Below, piece by piece: positions 38,100 to 49,108 of a stretch of 64,000 bases of DNA. The stretch comes from a virus. Position 1 is the stretch's first letter. Each line of letters starts with the position of its first letter. The stretch spans positions 1-64,000 of IMG/VR virus record IMGVR_UViG_3300042332_000310, one strand, 5' to 3'. The position numbers and the translations under genes are program-made. Under the pieces are notes generated by a model. It saw only the letters and a list, made by a program, of their open reading frames with translations. It made no database searches and was not told the DNA's origin.

Positions 38100-41000
38100 C
38101 TATTGTTCCCCTGCCTTGTATTCAAATCCAGCTTTGTTGGCTAAATCATTTAATATTTGAAAATCTATGCTGAAATCAACTCCTTTTAATTTTAACTCTT
38201 TTTCTTTGCCAGCAAGGTAAGATGCATAGTTAAGAAGCATTTTCTTAGTAATGGCTTTTGTGGCGATACCTTCAGCAATATAGTCATAGAACTCTGTTGG
38301 GGAATCTGCCATGTCTTGTCTCTTTTGAAATAACTTGTATGTTACCACATCAGAGTCATTATACAATACAGCTTTTGATACATCTTCTAAATTCTTGTTT
38401 TGGCTTGTAATGCCTCTAAATGCGAATATATCCTTATTACTAATAATGTTTAATTTAGCTTCAACTGACCTAGGCTCATTGTATTTCTCAATTACCCTGT
38501 TCATTTGAATAAGGTCTTCAATTCCAAACTTATCTGCTAATGACTTAAGATACTCAGCCTTAGCTAATGGGTCGCTTTGAGTTAATATGCCTGGAATCTC
38601 TTGGAAGATATTCTTTCCATCAACTTTCTTAAACTCTGTTAATTTAGAGCCAGCCTCCATAATTGTATCGTAATCCTTCTTCTGCTTATCTGTAAGCGCT
38701 CTATTCTTGATAATGTTGTATCCTTCAACAGCAACGCTCTTAAAGTCTGCAGGGAATAATCCAGTTGCCTGTAATGCGGTTACAGCTCCATAAATAGCTG
38801 ACCTACTCTTATCTTCAGGTATAATCTTAAATTCTTTAGCTTGACCATTTATCTGCTTTTCAACCTCTTCTAAATAAGATGTTTCAAACATTTCATATCC
38901 TTTCATAAAACCTCCGATACCTATACCTATAAGACCAGCTTCTTGTCCTGGCTTTATATTCTTAGCTCCGCCTAGCTGTGGTCTTAATCCTTTAGGGATA
39001 TCTGTGAAATTATCATAATACATATCCATAACCCCACCAACACCAGACTCAACTACAGAATTTAAAAGAGGGAATGGAGATATTAAATCTCCTACTATAT
39101 TACGAAGTGTCATATCACTTCTCTTATTTTCTCTCCTTTCTAGCTCCATTTCAGAAGGAGTATGGTCGTTTAATAGGTCTGCACCACTTTGATATAAAGC
39201 AGACATATTACCTTTAATACTATTAAATACAACTGATTCTAATACTGTACCAAATGCATTTTGAGCACCATCTAATCTATTCTCTAGGCTTGATGAAAGA
39301 CTTGTAGCCTTTTGTACGTTGTTAAAGAAAGATATCTTTTGGTTCATCATAAAGTCAGATAATGGCATAACCATATTCTTAACAAATCCAACCTTAGTAT
39401 CTCTTGATGACATCATAGCACCTTTTAAATCTGTCTGTACTACGTTCTGCTTTTTATCTACTTGAGCTTGCGCAAAGTCGGCAGCCATATCATCTAGCTT
39501 TTCAACTTTAGACCAATCTATCTTATTTACATCTGTACCATTATCTTCAAGATACTTTGTGTAGTAAGACCAGAATGCGGCTCTTCTAGATAAAGCATCA
39601 CCCCTTCCTATTGTTTGCTTACCCCAATAAGCTGCAGCATCTTTGAAAAACCCAGCAACAGCGTTTGCATCTGAACTTGAAGATTTCATAAATCTATCAA
39701 TTGCTGTAAGACTTAATTGTCCTTCTAGAGTAGAGTTAGCTATATCTCTACCAGAATTATCTAGTAATCTTTTAATATTTGAATTTGTAGTAACCTCTTT
39801 AACACCCAATCTTCCTGTCTCCATAAATGATTTTCCTAATGGAGAAAGCTGTTGAGCAGCACCTCTAATACTAGCTAGTGTAGCAGATGATGCTAATGAT
39901 GCTAATGTAGCAGATGTCTTAAAGAAGCTAGACTCATTAATCATATCTGATTCGTAAGAAGTCTTTCCTCTTGAAGAGTTTACATATTTTCTAAATCTCT
40001 TAGTTAAATTATCAGCATTTAATTCATTATCAAAAGAAGAAGCCATGCCCTTAGACCTAATAAATGCATCCATTTGAGCTACATACTTTGAGCTTTTTAC
40101 ATCAATAAGAGTAGACCTCATAGTATTCTTTTGGTCAGTTAAAAAGTCAAGGCTAAGGTATTTACCTTCTGCAACTTTTGGTTGTATATTAGAAGGCATA
40201 AATCGTCCGCTCTCCTTTTTAAATATCATATCGGCTGTAGATGGAATAAACCCTTCATCAAAAGAATCTTCATTAACTGATAACTTCAAAGCGCCAGTAC
40301 TTCTAAATACATCTGGAGTAAAATTATTTTGTCTTCCAAGTTCTTTATTGTAGAAATTCTTAGCGTGAGATTGCATATCTGGATACATCTCTTCCCATTT
40401 ATTATTCCAGAACTTAACAGCCTCTATATTTGTTTTATCCATCTTAGACTCTACTTCATCTATAGAGTTAGCATCTTTTAATAATTTATCATATATCTTT
40501 TTATATGCAGAACCTAATTTTTTTATATCATTGTCACTACTAGATAGCATTTTGTTAATACTATCATCAAGCAAACTCTTTCTAATTAAAAATTCTTCAG
40601 CAATGTCATCAGCAGTTCCTCCAGCATTTCTTAATACATGAGAATATAATCCCATCTCATGTATATTGTCTTGACTATTTATAGCCATACCATTAGGTCT
40701 TGCCTTACCAATAAATTGTTTAAATCCATTCTCCATATTATCAATCATGGTATATGCTTGAGATATTGAGTTTTTGTAGTCATTAAAACCAGAAATCTTT
40801 CCAAACTCTACATCTTTAACACCAAACAACTTACTCATATAAACAGGAATAGAAGCAAAAGCATTTGTATATGCTGTTGAGTTTTTACCTGCACTTGTAA
40901 TGGCTTTAATAGGAGACTGTCTATTGAACTCTGCATTCATATCTCCATAGTAACTATATAAAGGCTTTTGTAATCCTGAAGCATCTCCGTTTGTTACAAA

Positions 41001-43991
41001 GTTTCCTAATCCTTCTATAACTCTATATGCATCTGTAAGCTTCATATTTTTAATACCAGCCTTCATTACACTATTCAATATAGCCTTGTCTTGCTCTGGT
41101 ATATCCAATTCAACTTTATTTCCAAATCCATCCTCTCCTTTTGTTAATATAGAATTAGCAACAGAGTATAAACTAGAAAATCTTCTATCTAAGAAAGACT
41201 TAATATTATTTGTTTTTTGAGCAGGAGGAACTGGATTCTTACCGTCTACATCTGATTCTATAGCAGCAACTATTGACTCCATTTCATCAAATGGCATATC
41301 TTTTGATATAATACCCTGGTCTACTAAATCAGCATAATCATCCATCATATTCTGCTTATTCTTAGCAGCAATCATTTCCTTCTGCTTTGCAGTATATTCG
41401 TATACATCTTCAATCTTAAACGGCTGTGCAAAAGATTTTGCACTACCTTTTTGAGTTGTTTTAACACGTCTAACACCTTCAAATACTTCATTTGCTTTAG
41501 CTATGTAGCCAGCTATATCATCAACTTCTGATGGGTTTATTTTAGCAAATTCTTTTGCTGTCTTAGATAAACCAATATCTAAATCTTTTCTTTTTGCAAG
41601 TTCAGCTATTTTATTTTTAATAGCTTTTGCTTGGCTTAAATTATCTTCATAATCTGCCTTGTTAATTACATTGCTAACATAGTCAACAAATGCGTTCACT
41701 TGGTCATTATTTGTAATATTTAACTTATCATACTTCTTAAGTAAGTTCTGAAACTGAGTAGCTTTAACAGAGCCTCTCTTTTTATCAAGAGCTGCAATGC
41801 CATCTGATATTTGCTTTCTAGTAGCCTTTATACCATCTGCAGTAGACATTTGAGCCTTAATCATTCGCTTCACAATAGACTTTTCTGTAACAGTTATTTT
41901 TTCTGTTACATTACCTAATATTTTATCAAGCGTCTTTTGAGCACTTAAACCCTTTACAGGCGGATTTCCAAAATGCTCCATAGCGGCGACTACATATTGC
42001 TCTCTATCATTACCATCTAGATTTTTATAAAACTGCGAGTTCTTTAAAATCTTAACAGCCTTTTGAGCAGCACCTCTTGTGTCTTCTGCATTTCTGCCTA
42101 ACTGCTCTGTAGCTGCAGTAGTCATTTTACCGAATACGGCATTAGCATCCCCTTCTTTAAATACTTCAGGTGTTACTACTTCCTCTTTGATGCCGACAGC
42201 GCGATAGCTATTATCTGCTTCATTGGTCGCTTGTTTTTGCTCGCCTTCAGTTCCCTGATATTGGCCGACACGGCTGTTTGCATCGCCTTCTTGGATTTCC
42301 CCTTGGAGTTTTGTAGTGGCATTTTTACTTATTTGTGCGGCCTCTTCTTGTGATATTAAAGTGCCGCTTGTTAATGGGTCAAGCTCTCCAGCTAACTCGT
42401 CGTCAGATGATAGAGCCTTTTTAATTCTAATATTTATATCGTCAATAACAGATAATGTCTCTGCTTTTGTAGGGTCATTGTCAGGCATTAAACTAAATGC
42501 TTTTTGATACTTTTTCTTTTTAAGCATCAGCCCTATAACAGCAGGAACTTTATCATCTGATATCTGTGGATTTTCTTTTCTTAGTTTAGCAAAGTCGTCA
42601 ACTTCTTTTAATATTTGGTCGTAAGTAGATTGGTTTATTTCTCCAGATTGCTTCATTTCAGAAAGCCTAGCAGTAACAAAATCTTTATCAGCAGTAGCTG
42701 CCATATTTAATGCCCTTGCTTTAAGTGCATTACCCCCAGCTATTTTAGTAGCACCAACTGTTGTGCTCAATACTTTAAAAGAACCATTTAATAACATTGC
42801 ATATTTAAATGCCTCAGTTCCTCTTCCTAATGGGTCTACATCTTCATCTCCTGTAGCAGATTCTATACCTTTAGCTCTAGCATATTCCATAAGTCCTACT
42901 GTGCCAGAACTAGCAACAGCTTCTGGAACATTGTATAATGCTGTTTTAGTAAGATATTGGGACAAATTATTTCCTGCTGCCTTTGCTGCTACAGATAAAT
43001 CTTTAGCAATTTTACCTCCAGCTAATTGTAGTGCAGCATTTTCAGTAAAAGATGTAGTTAAGTTAGTAGCTCTATTTCTACTAGCTATTGCAGCAGCCTG
43101 ACCTTTATCCATGCCATTATTTCTAGCCCTGATATAAGTCTCTTTTTCAGTTTCAAAGCCAGTTCCAAATGCCATGTATAATCCATTGAGTGTAGCAGAT
43201 AATGCTGGTAAGGTATAAGCAGATGCAGCACCTCCAGATTCAACAGTAGCTGCTGTTAGTAATCCTGCTGTTGCAGCAGCACCTGCTATTGTTGTTATTC
43301 CTGCTCCCATACCTCCAATCAAAGTACCAGCTGTGCTTACTTCACCTTGAGGGATAGCCTTTAATGATTTTACAAATTCTTGTTCAAGTATATCCTGCTT
43401 TTCTTTTTCACTTCCCTTATAATAATTTATTCCTATAGATTTATTATCAAAGAAATCTATAAATGATTTTGATGCAGATTGGAATATGTTTGCAGGCTTA
43501 GTAACAACATTGCCTTCAGGAGATATCACATAGTCTCCATTTCTAATACCAGACAATATATCTTTTTTATAATCTTCTCTAGGTTTTGAAGGAATGAATT
43601 TTCCAGAGTACTTCTGATTAACTGTTCTATCAACAGTAGCGTCAATCAAATCCTCAATAAGCTTATTATCAAATTTTGGCATTTGATAAGGCTTAGTAAA
43701 GTCTGGCTTTGCCTTTATCTCGTAAGTAGTAGGCTTAAGGCTTCTTTCTGGCTGTTTTGCAGGCGTTCTAGGGCCTTGTTGTTCTGTAGTATCTTCTGCT
43801 GCAGTTTGGATTAATTCTGGCTGAATAGGCTCAGCAATAGGCTCAGGAGTAGGTTCAGGAGCTTGCTCTATCTTTATAGGCTCTACAGCCTTTTCTTTAT
43901 ATGGAGATACGCTTTTACTTTCTTTTGTTCTATCCAAAATAGACTTTAAAGTTCCTGCACTAGGTCGTCTTGATTGCTCTAAATAGGCCAT
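38100..43991 (-). CDS. Giant internal virion / DNA-ejection-type protein, 1963 aa
   Basis: The longest gene of the window. The N-terminal 110 residues are Pro/Glu-rich and unstructured (PEPTPEPIAEPIQPE). A hydrophobic Gly/Ala block at about residues 225-275 (GGMGAGITTIAGAAATAGLL) could insert in a membrane. Long helical regions follow, with a second small-residue helix near 1420 (LASLASSATLASIRG). Such huge helical proteins with membrane-active segments resemble the internal core proteins of podoviruses (T7 gp16 type), which are ejected to help DNA cross the envelope. No peptidoglycan hydrolase motif seen. Assignment is from length, composition and position. Confidence 0.6.
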   Translation of the reverse strand: MAYLEQSRRPSAGTLKSILDRTKESKSVSPYKEKAVEPIKIEQAPEPTPEPIAEPIQPELIQTAAEDTTEQQGPRTPAKQPERSLKPTTYEIKAKPDFTKPYQMPKFDNKLIEDLIDATVDRTVNQKYSGKFIPSKPREDYKKDILSGIRNGDYVISPEGNVVTKPANIFQSASKSFIDFFDNKSIGINYYKGSEKEKQDILEQEFVKSLKAIPQGEVSTAGTLIGGMGAGITTIAGAAATAGLLTAATVESGGAASAYTLPALSATLNGLYMAFGTGFETEKETYIRARNNGMDKGQAAAIASRNRATNLTTSFTENAALQLAGGKIAKDLSVAAKAAGNNLSQYLTKTALYNVPEAVASSGTVGLMEYARAKGIESATGDEDVDPLGRGTEAFKYAMLLNGSFKVLSTTVGATKIAGGNALKARALNMAATADKDFVTARLSEMKQSGEINQSTYDQILKEVDDFAKLRKENPQISDDKVPAVIGLMLKKKKYQKAFSLMPDNDPTKAETLSVIDDINIRIKKALSSDDELAGELDPLTSGTLISQEEAAQISKNATTKLQGEIQEGDANSRVGQYQGTEGEQKQATNEADNSYRAVGIKEEVVTPEVFKEGDANAVFGKMTTAATEQLGRNAEDTRGAAQKAVKILKNSQFYKNLDGNDREQYVVAAMEHFGNPPVKGLSAQKTLDKILGNVTEKITVTEKSIVKRMIKAQMSTADGIKATRKQISDGIAALDKKRGSVKATQFQNLLKKYDKLNITNNDQVNAFVDYVSNVINKADYEDNLSQAKAIKNKIAELAKRKDLDIGLSKTAKEFAKINPSEVDDIAGYIAKANEVFEGVRRVKTTQKGSAKSFAQPFKIEDVYEYTAKQKEMIAAKNKQNMMDDYADLVDQGIISKDMPFDEMESIVAAIESDVDGKNPVPPAQKTNNIKSFLDRRFSSLYSVANSILTKGEDGFGNKVELDIPEQDKAILNSVMKAGIKNMKLTDAYRVIEGLGNFVTNGDASGLQKPLYSYYGDMNAEFNRQSPIKAITSAGKNSTAYTNAFASIPVYMSKLFGVKDVEFGKISGFNDYKNSISQAYTMIDNMENGFKQFIGKARPNGMAINSQDNIHEMGLYSHVLRNAGGTADDIAEEFLIRKSLLDDSINKMLSSSDNDIKKLGSAYKKIYDKLLKDANSIDEVESKMDKTNIEAVKFWNNKWEEMYPDMQSHAKNFYNKELGRQNNFTPDVFRSTGALKLSVNEDSFDEGFIPSTADMIFKKESGRFMPSNIQPKVAEGKYLSLDFLTDQKNTMRSTLIDVKSSKYVAQMDAFIRSKGMASSFDNELNADNLTKRFRKYVNSSRGKTSYESDMINESSFFKTSATLASLASSATLASIRGAAQQLSPLGKSFMETGRLGVKEVTTNSNIKRLLDNSGRDIANSTLEGQLSLTAIDRFMKSSSSDANAVAGFFKDAAAYWGKQTIGRGDALSRRAAFWSYYTKYLEDNGTDVNKIDWSKVEKLDDMAADFAQAQVDKKQNVVQTDLKGAMMSSRDTKVGFVKNMVMPLSDFMMNQKISFFNNVQKATSLSSSLENRLDGAQNAFGTVLESVVFNSIKGNMSALYQSGADLLNDHTPSEMELERRENKRSDMTLRNIVGDLISPFPLLNSVVESGVGGVMDMYYDNFTDIPKGLRPQLGGAKNIKPGQEAGLIGIGIGGFMKGYEMFETSYLEEVEKQINGQAKEFKIIPEDKSRSAIYGAVTALQATGLFPADFKSVAVEGYNIIKNRALTDKQKKDYDTIMEAGSKLTEFKKVDGKNIFQEIPGILTQSDPLAKAEYLKSLADKFGIEDLIQMNRVIEKYNEPRSVEAKLNIISNKDIFAFRGITSQNKNLEDVSKAVLYNDSDVVTYKLFQKRQDMADSPTEFYDYIAEGIATKAITKKMLLNYASYLAGKEKELKLKGVDFSIDFQILNDLANKAGFEYKAGEQ

Positions 43992-44012
43992 AATCTACAT
44001 TATATATTAATG

Positions 44013-44020
44013 CAAATCTA
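44013..44020 (-). promoter_or_regulatory. -7 promoter element TAGATTTG
   Basis: Exact TAnnTTTG followed by C, 21 nt before the ATG at 43991 of the giant protein. Confidence 0.45.
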
Positions 44021-44044
44021 ACCATTTTTTGCCACTTTGTATCC

Positions 44045-45283
44045 CTATTTGTTCTCTTCTGCAGTAGCGTTTGCTGTAGCTCTAGCAACAACTTCTAATG
44101 GACTTAATCCTTTATTTTTACCAGCTTCAATATCTCTCATTAGCTTAGGTATATCTTTTACACCAAGATTCGTCAAATCCTGTTGTATATTACCAGAGTT
44201 ATTTACAATAGCACTAGCGCCATCTCTTAAAATAAATCCGAATGTTCTATAAGCTGAAGCTTGAAGGGCATTTGTTTGTGCATTCTTTTGAGAAGCAGCT
44301 AAGAATCCTTTAGATATTTCTATCTTTTGTTGTGCATTTAAAGCCCCTAATTGCTTCAATTTTGTAGTAAGGTCGCTCATATCAATAATTTCCTTGCCTG
44401 TTGTTTTGCTATCGTAAACACCCATTGAAGTAGCTGTTAAATGAACTGGCTCAATTAAATCTATAGAAGAAAGTCCTGCTTTTGTAGCAATATTTTTTGC
44501 AGCAGAAAGCGCATCTTCTTTCTCCTTAGTGCCATCTGGCATAGCTAATTTAGCCTTAAGATTTTTATACATCTCTACACCTGAATTATTAACAGGACTA
44601 GATTTCAATGACTCAATTATTAAATCGTTGGCTTCTTTAGAAGATGAGAATGTTGGAGTATATCTAAAAACTTTAGCCTTACCCAAAATAGGCAAGTCAA
44701 TATCCTCTTCAGACCTATTAGCTTGAACAAAATTTGTTTTAGTCTTGTCAATCATAGTCCTAGTCTTTATCAAATCATCAGCTTTAGGAGATAAATTTAA
44801 CGACATTTCTTCTTCTAAATCTGTTTCTTGCATTTTAGATACTGGAGTATTAACTAACGTTGATATAGACCTTTTGTATTCTAAAGGGACAACGTATCCC
44901 ATTTTTTGAGCAGTTTCAATCTCTTTAGTAAGTCTTAAAACCTTATCATTCTTCATTTTAGACTTGCCGTATATGGTAGCAAGTTTAGCTTGAGATGCTC
45001 TTAATTGCTTATCTATTTCATCAAGGTTTTCTTTACTTCTTCCAGTTTCTGCTCTTAGTTGTCTTTTAGCCAAATCTTTGTTTTCCTGAAATGCATTTAT
45101 ATAGTCTGTTCTATCTGAGTCAGATATCTTAGTTGGGTCAAACATTCTAGAATATTCTCTCCAATCATTATCAAACATCCTTTGCTCTTGCATCTGTCTT
45201 TCTGCAGCAATCCTCATCCCTTGAGCTATTCCTTCGCCAAGTCCAGAAAAATCAACACCTTGTGTATAGAAATTTAATGCCAT
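44045..45283 (-). CDS. Internal virion-type protein, 412 aa
   Basis: Begins GVDFSGLGEGIAQGMRIAAE, then long charged helices with many Lys/Glu, no Cys, and ends Ala-rich (SPLEVVARATANATAEEN). Likely packaged beside the giant protein; no domain named. Confidence 0.5.
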   Translation of the reverse strand: MALNFYTQGVDFSGLGEGIAQGMRIAAERQMQEQRMFDNDWREYSRMFDPTKISDSDRTDYINAFQENKDLAKRQLRAETGRSKENLDEIDKQLRASQAKLATIYGKSKMKNDKVLRLTKEIETAQKMGYVVPLEYKRSISTLVNTPVSKMQETDLEEEMSLNLSPKADDLIKTRTMIDKTKTNFVQANRSEEDIDLPILGKAKVFRYTPTFSSSKEANDLIIESLKSSPVNNSGVEMYKNLKAKLAMPDGTKEKEDALSAAKNIATKAGLSSIDLIEPVHLTATSMGVYDSKTTGKEIIDMSDLTTKLKQLGALNAQQKIEISKGFLAASQKNAQTNALQASAYRTFGFILRDGASAIVNNSGNIQQDLTNLGVKDIPKLMRDIEAGKNKGLSPLEVVARATANATAEENK

Positions 45284-45303
45284 ATTGGTTTTTTATATTT
45301 TAT

Positions 45304-45903
45304 TTATTTTGGTTTACCTAAAGCAGCTCCAAGAACTTGGCCACCAAATGACATCAGCCCACTTAATGTTTGCGCTCTTCTAGCCTTTTTAGCAGAAAGT
45401 TCGTTATATACAGCTTCTGCTTTATATTTTTGAAGGTCGCTTTGAGCCTGTCCAAATTGCATGCCTGTCTGAATACCTGCTAATTGGTTTTCTCTTCTTA
45501 TCATTGCATCATCTGCAGCTAATCTTAAAGCAAAATCACTTGAACTTTGAAGTAATCCAGGAGCAGATGCTAGGAAAGAACGTTTACTTCTAGCTTGAGA
45601 AGCAAGTGCATTTTGTCCTCTTGCCTGTTGTTGAATAGCCATTTGTCTTGAAGCAGCATCCATACCTTGTCCAGCTAATGCTTGAGATTTTTGATAAGCG
45701 TCCATCATCTCTGGAGATAATCCAAGCCCTTGAATATTTTTCATAGCTTCCTCCATCTGCCTAGTTAATTTGCTTTTACCAAAAATACCAGTAGCTGCCA
45801 GACCTAATCCACCAGTAAGAACACCAGTTGCAATCTTGCCTCCTTTTGTTTTTAAAAAGGGTTTATTGGTTGGAGCAGTCGCTGCCATATTTTCTTGAGC
45901 CAT
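45304..45903 (-). CDS. Ala/Gln-rich internal virion-type protein, 199 aa
   Basis: Contains a Gly-rich hydrophobic segment (GVLTGGLGLAATGIFG), Gln/Ala helices (QMAIQQQARGQNALASQARS) and a basic end (SAKKARRAQTLSGLMSFGG). The small size and glycine-zipper segment recall T7 gp14-type membrane-channel proteins, but only by composition. Confidence 0.5.
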   Translation of the reverse strand: MAQENMAATAPTNKPFLKTKGGKIATGVLTGGLGLAATGIFGKSKLTRQMEEAMKNIQGLGLSPEMMDAYQKSQALAGQGMDAASRQMAIQQQARGQNALASQARSKRSFLASAPGLLQSSSDFALRLAADDAMIRRENQLAGIQTGMQFGQAQSDLQKYKAEAVYNELSAKKARRAQTLSGLMSFGGQVLGAALGKPK

Positions 45904-45904
45904 T

Positions 45905-48900
45905 TTATCTATTATTTAAAGGTTGTAATATTCCTAATTCTGCGTAGTACAAATCTACTAAGTTTTGCGGATTTGTAGCTTTCAAGTTTAATTCAAGCCA
46001 TGAACCCTTCAATACCTTTCCACCATATAGTCCACCAACGCTATTAATGTCTCTTTTAAAAGATGCATGATATTTATCATCTTTTATCTTAAAATCAGAA
46101 CTTAACAGCTTTGAATTGTTATTCATATTGGTAACAATATCGCTAGTCAAAGGAGCTGTCCATGTAGTATTTCCTAGTATAGTAAGCGTATTGTAATGCT
46201 TTTTTACACTAGGACTCTGATTAAATATCAATTTAATAGAAGGAGTTTGCTGTACTCCGTAAAAGTTAGCGTAAGCTGTAGTATTATTATGTGCCCATAA
46301 CTCACCATTCTTCCAAGATACTACAAGGTTACCAGCAACAGTAATCCATTCTGGATTATAATCATAGAATGCACTATATGCATTTCTAGGCTCAGAGAAC
46401 CCAAATGTGTAGTCTGTTATAGTGCTCCCACTTCCCTGCATAACAGTTATAAACTCTTCTTCAAATGCATCATAAACACCTAATACTTTAGCATACCCTC
46501 CGTTACCAAACTTATCAGCATTATTTGTTTTTTGATATTTAGTTATCTTATCTGTAAGGAAAAAGTGAGCTTTGTATGTTTCACTTATAGAAGTCATACC
46601 ATCTGCAGCTAATCTAACTTGACACCCAAGTATTGGGTCTGTAAAGTAGTCAGCGCTAGCAGAAGATGCTAATGAGCAATACTGCTCACCAATTCCATAA
46701 TCACCTTGATAATACTGAATGCTATTTAAAATTTCTGAACTTTGAGATACCACGCTTCCTCCATCAGCAGTCTGTAGTACATTTTGTAATACAGGAACAA
46801 CTCCACAAGCTCTATTTTGGAATACTTTTAACTGCTGTCCTCTTATTTTAAATCTTTGTATATCTCCCTTTTGCCTATCATATTCATCAAGATTTGCAGG
46901 GTTAAATCTATTTGTATTATTTATATTTGTTCCTTGCTCGTATTCGCCTGAATATCTTATAAGGGTAGGATAATATGTTTCTTTTGCATATTCATCTATT
47001 ACAAAAGCTCTGCCATTGCCATCTATTTTAGATGGATATTTATCAGACACAGACATATCAATTACATAAGCATTATTATTTCTTCTTCTGTTGTATACGT
47101 CTCCTCTAATAAAGTTATACTTAGCAGGTCTAGAGCCTGTTCCTATGATTTGATTTTGTCCAGCTCCTTCATGCACAAGGTTATTATTAGCATCTTTTAT
47201 AATATAATAATCTTCCCCAAACTCGTAATATAATTGCTGTTCGTCGGTTGCATTAGGAAAGGTACTATACAGCTCTAGATAGTATCCTGTAGTAGATGTT
47301 TCCCATTGACTCATTAAACTAGCGTCATATGTAACTTTTATCCAATATCCTGTTCCAGTTCCATCATTATCTCCAGTAGGATTTTCTAATACAACATCTA
47401 ATATTGGCAAATCTAATGCAAGGCTATTAAATCCATATATCTTAACTCTATCCCCTTTTTGGAATGAATATACAGGATATCCATTTTTATTTTTATTATA
47501 ATTACTAATATCCATATATCCATAAAGAGTATCCTTATGAACTTTATTTGTAGTAGCCCAAATAAAATTAGATGAAGTTAAATTATTAGTTCTTACAAAA
47601 GAAAATGTTTTAGCCCAAGAAGGAGGTGCATGATTTACATCAATTAATATCTTTGGATTATAAAGCAATGAATTTCCTATTGCATTACTACCTACTACTT
47701 TTAATGGCAATGTTGTAACCTTCATTGAATCACCAGTTACAACACCATTAGTAACTCCAAATTCATCAAAATAAACTATACCAAATTTATATGTAGAGCT
47801 ATGTTTGTAGCATGATATATTTACATCTGTAGGAATCTCTGTTGATACTAAATCAACATAAGCTTCTCCTACTGTATTCCATGTAATTCTATTTCCTGTA
47901 GGAGTATATGATACTAAGAGGTCATTAGTGCTACTACTTGTTCCTGATAATTTTGCTTCTGCGTCTATAACTCCTTTAAAATAGTCTCTTATATTTGTCG
48001 CAGTAGTAGTTCCATTAGGGACTGTATAATCATATCCAAAAGTTTCTTCAGTAACCTCAACTGGAAAAACATTATCATTTGTAACTGTAACTACTACATC
48101 TAATCTAACCTTGTCTCCCATAGCAGGAACACCACTAAATATAAATCTCCAGTTCCTACCAACATCCTGAGATGTAACACTTAATAAAGCAGTACTAGAA
48201 GAAGGCTCTTGCTCATCTGCTGTTATTGTAACAGATATTGGATTATTAAAAGTATTTCCTTCTAATATTCCTCCATATGCTAATATATTACCATTAAGTA
48301 ATTCTTGCGTATTAGCTTTCTTAGGTACATAATCAAATAATTGAATACTTTCTGTAACATTTGAGAATGGATAAGCTCCATCATTAAAAAAATTATATAC
48401 TCTAGTAACATTACTTGGCATTGCCAATCTTTGCTTATCTAATACAGTAACTATCATCCTGTCCGAAAATGCAGAAGCAATAGTCTCTCTTGTAGATATT
48501 TCTATTCTATAACAATCTATAGGGCCTGTATTATATGATACGCTTATTACGTTATTTTTTGTAGGGTCTGCGTCTAAGTTTAAATCAGTAATATTAAATG
48601 GTGCAAAGACTTTACTCCATGGACTCCATGTAGATTTAGTATTGTCTTTGTATACCCATCTGTAACTAAATTGGAATAACTTACTTCTAAGATTATTTTG
48701 AGTATCTGGACTATCTCCATAAGAACATACTGGTGCTTTTGTAGGCATCTTCCTAGCAACAGTTAAATATTCCATTTTCCAATTTGTTCCATAAGTTTTA
48801 CCTGATACTGTAGCTTCTTTTATATTAAGCTTCATAGGTTTATTATTCCTATCAGTCCAATGAATCACATCACCTTCGTCTTCTGTTCTATAAAGTATAT

Positions 48901-49105
48901 TAATAGATGCAATAGGGAACTTAGGGTCAAAATTAAATATATCCTCTTGACTATCTATAAATGATATTAAAAGTGGAGATATAGTATTTGCCTTAACATC
49001 ATAAGAATATATACCATGATAACCAGCTGAGTTATAGTTAAAGTAAAATACCCTCTGCTTTAACTCGTCGTAATGAGAACCTATACATTGATTTGTAGAC
49101 GGCAT
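45905..49105 (-). CDS. Tail hub/stabilisation-like protein (core part), 1066 aa
   Basis: Opens with CIGSHYDELKQRVFYFNYNS and HGIYSYDVKANTISPLL, which in related Bacteroidota phages, as I recall them, directly follows an N-terminal GMNLDD-type domain in the same polypeptide. Here that domain is encoded separately (51991 and 52184). The rest is beta-rich with tail-spike-like Tyr/Asn content. Probably the central tail tube or nozzle. The start is right after the 78-aa gene (3 nt). Confidence 0.55.
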   Translation of the reverse strand: MPSTNQCIGSHYDELKQRVFYFNYNSAGYHGIYSYDVKANTISPLLISFIDSQEDIFNFDPKFPIASINILYRTEDEGDVIHWTDRNNKPMKLNIKEATVSGKTYGTNWKMEYLTVARKMPTKAPVCSYGDSPDTQNNLRSKLFQFSYRWVYKDNTKSTWSPWSKVFAPFNITDLNLDADPTKNNVISVSYNTGPIDCYRIEISTRETIASAFSDRMIVTVLDKQRLAMPSNVTRVYNFFNDGAYPFSNVTESIQLFDYVPKKANTQELLNGNILAYGGILEGNTFNNPISVTITADEQEPSSSTALLSVTSQDVGRNWRFIFSGVPAMGDKVRLDVVVTVTNDNVFPVEVTEETFGYDYTVPNGTTTATNIRDYFKGVIDAEAKLSGTSSSTNDLLVSYTPTGNRITWNTVGEAYVDLVSTEIPTDVNISCYKHSSTYKFGIVYFDEFGVTNGVVTGDSMKVTTLPLKVVGSNAIGNSLLYNPKILIDVNHAPPSWAKTFSFVRTNNLTSSNFIWATTNKVHKDTLYGYMDISNYNKNKNGYPVYSFQKGDRVKIYGFNSLALDLPILDVVLENPTGDNDGTGTGYWIKVTYDASLMSQWETSTTGYYLELYSTFPNATDEQQLYYEFGEDYYIIKDANNNLVHEGAGQNQIIGTGSRPAKYNFIRGDVYNRRRNNNAYVIDMSVSDKYPSKIDGNGRAFVIDEYAKETYYPTLIRYSGEYEQGTNINNTNRFNPANLDEYDRQKGDIQRFKIRGQQLKVFQNRACGVVPVLQNVLQTADGGSVVSQSSEILNSIQYYQGDYGIGEQYCSLASSASADYFTDPILGCQVRLAADGMTSISETYKAHFFLTDKITKYQKTNNADKFGNGGYAKVLGVYDAFEEEFITVMQGSGSTITDYTFGFSEPRNAYSAFYDYNPEWITVAGNLVVSWKNGELWAHNNTTAYANFYGVQQTPSIKLIFNQSPSVKKHYNTLTILGNTTWTAPLTSDIVTNMNNNSKLLSSDFKIKDDKYHASFKRDINSVGGLYGGKVLKGSWLELNLKATNPQNLVDLYYAELGILQPLNNR

Positions 49106-49108
49106 TTA

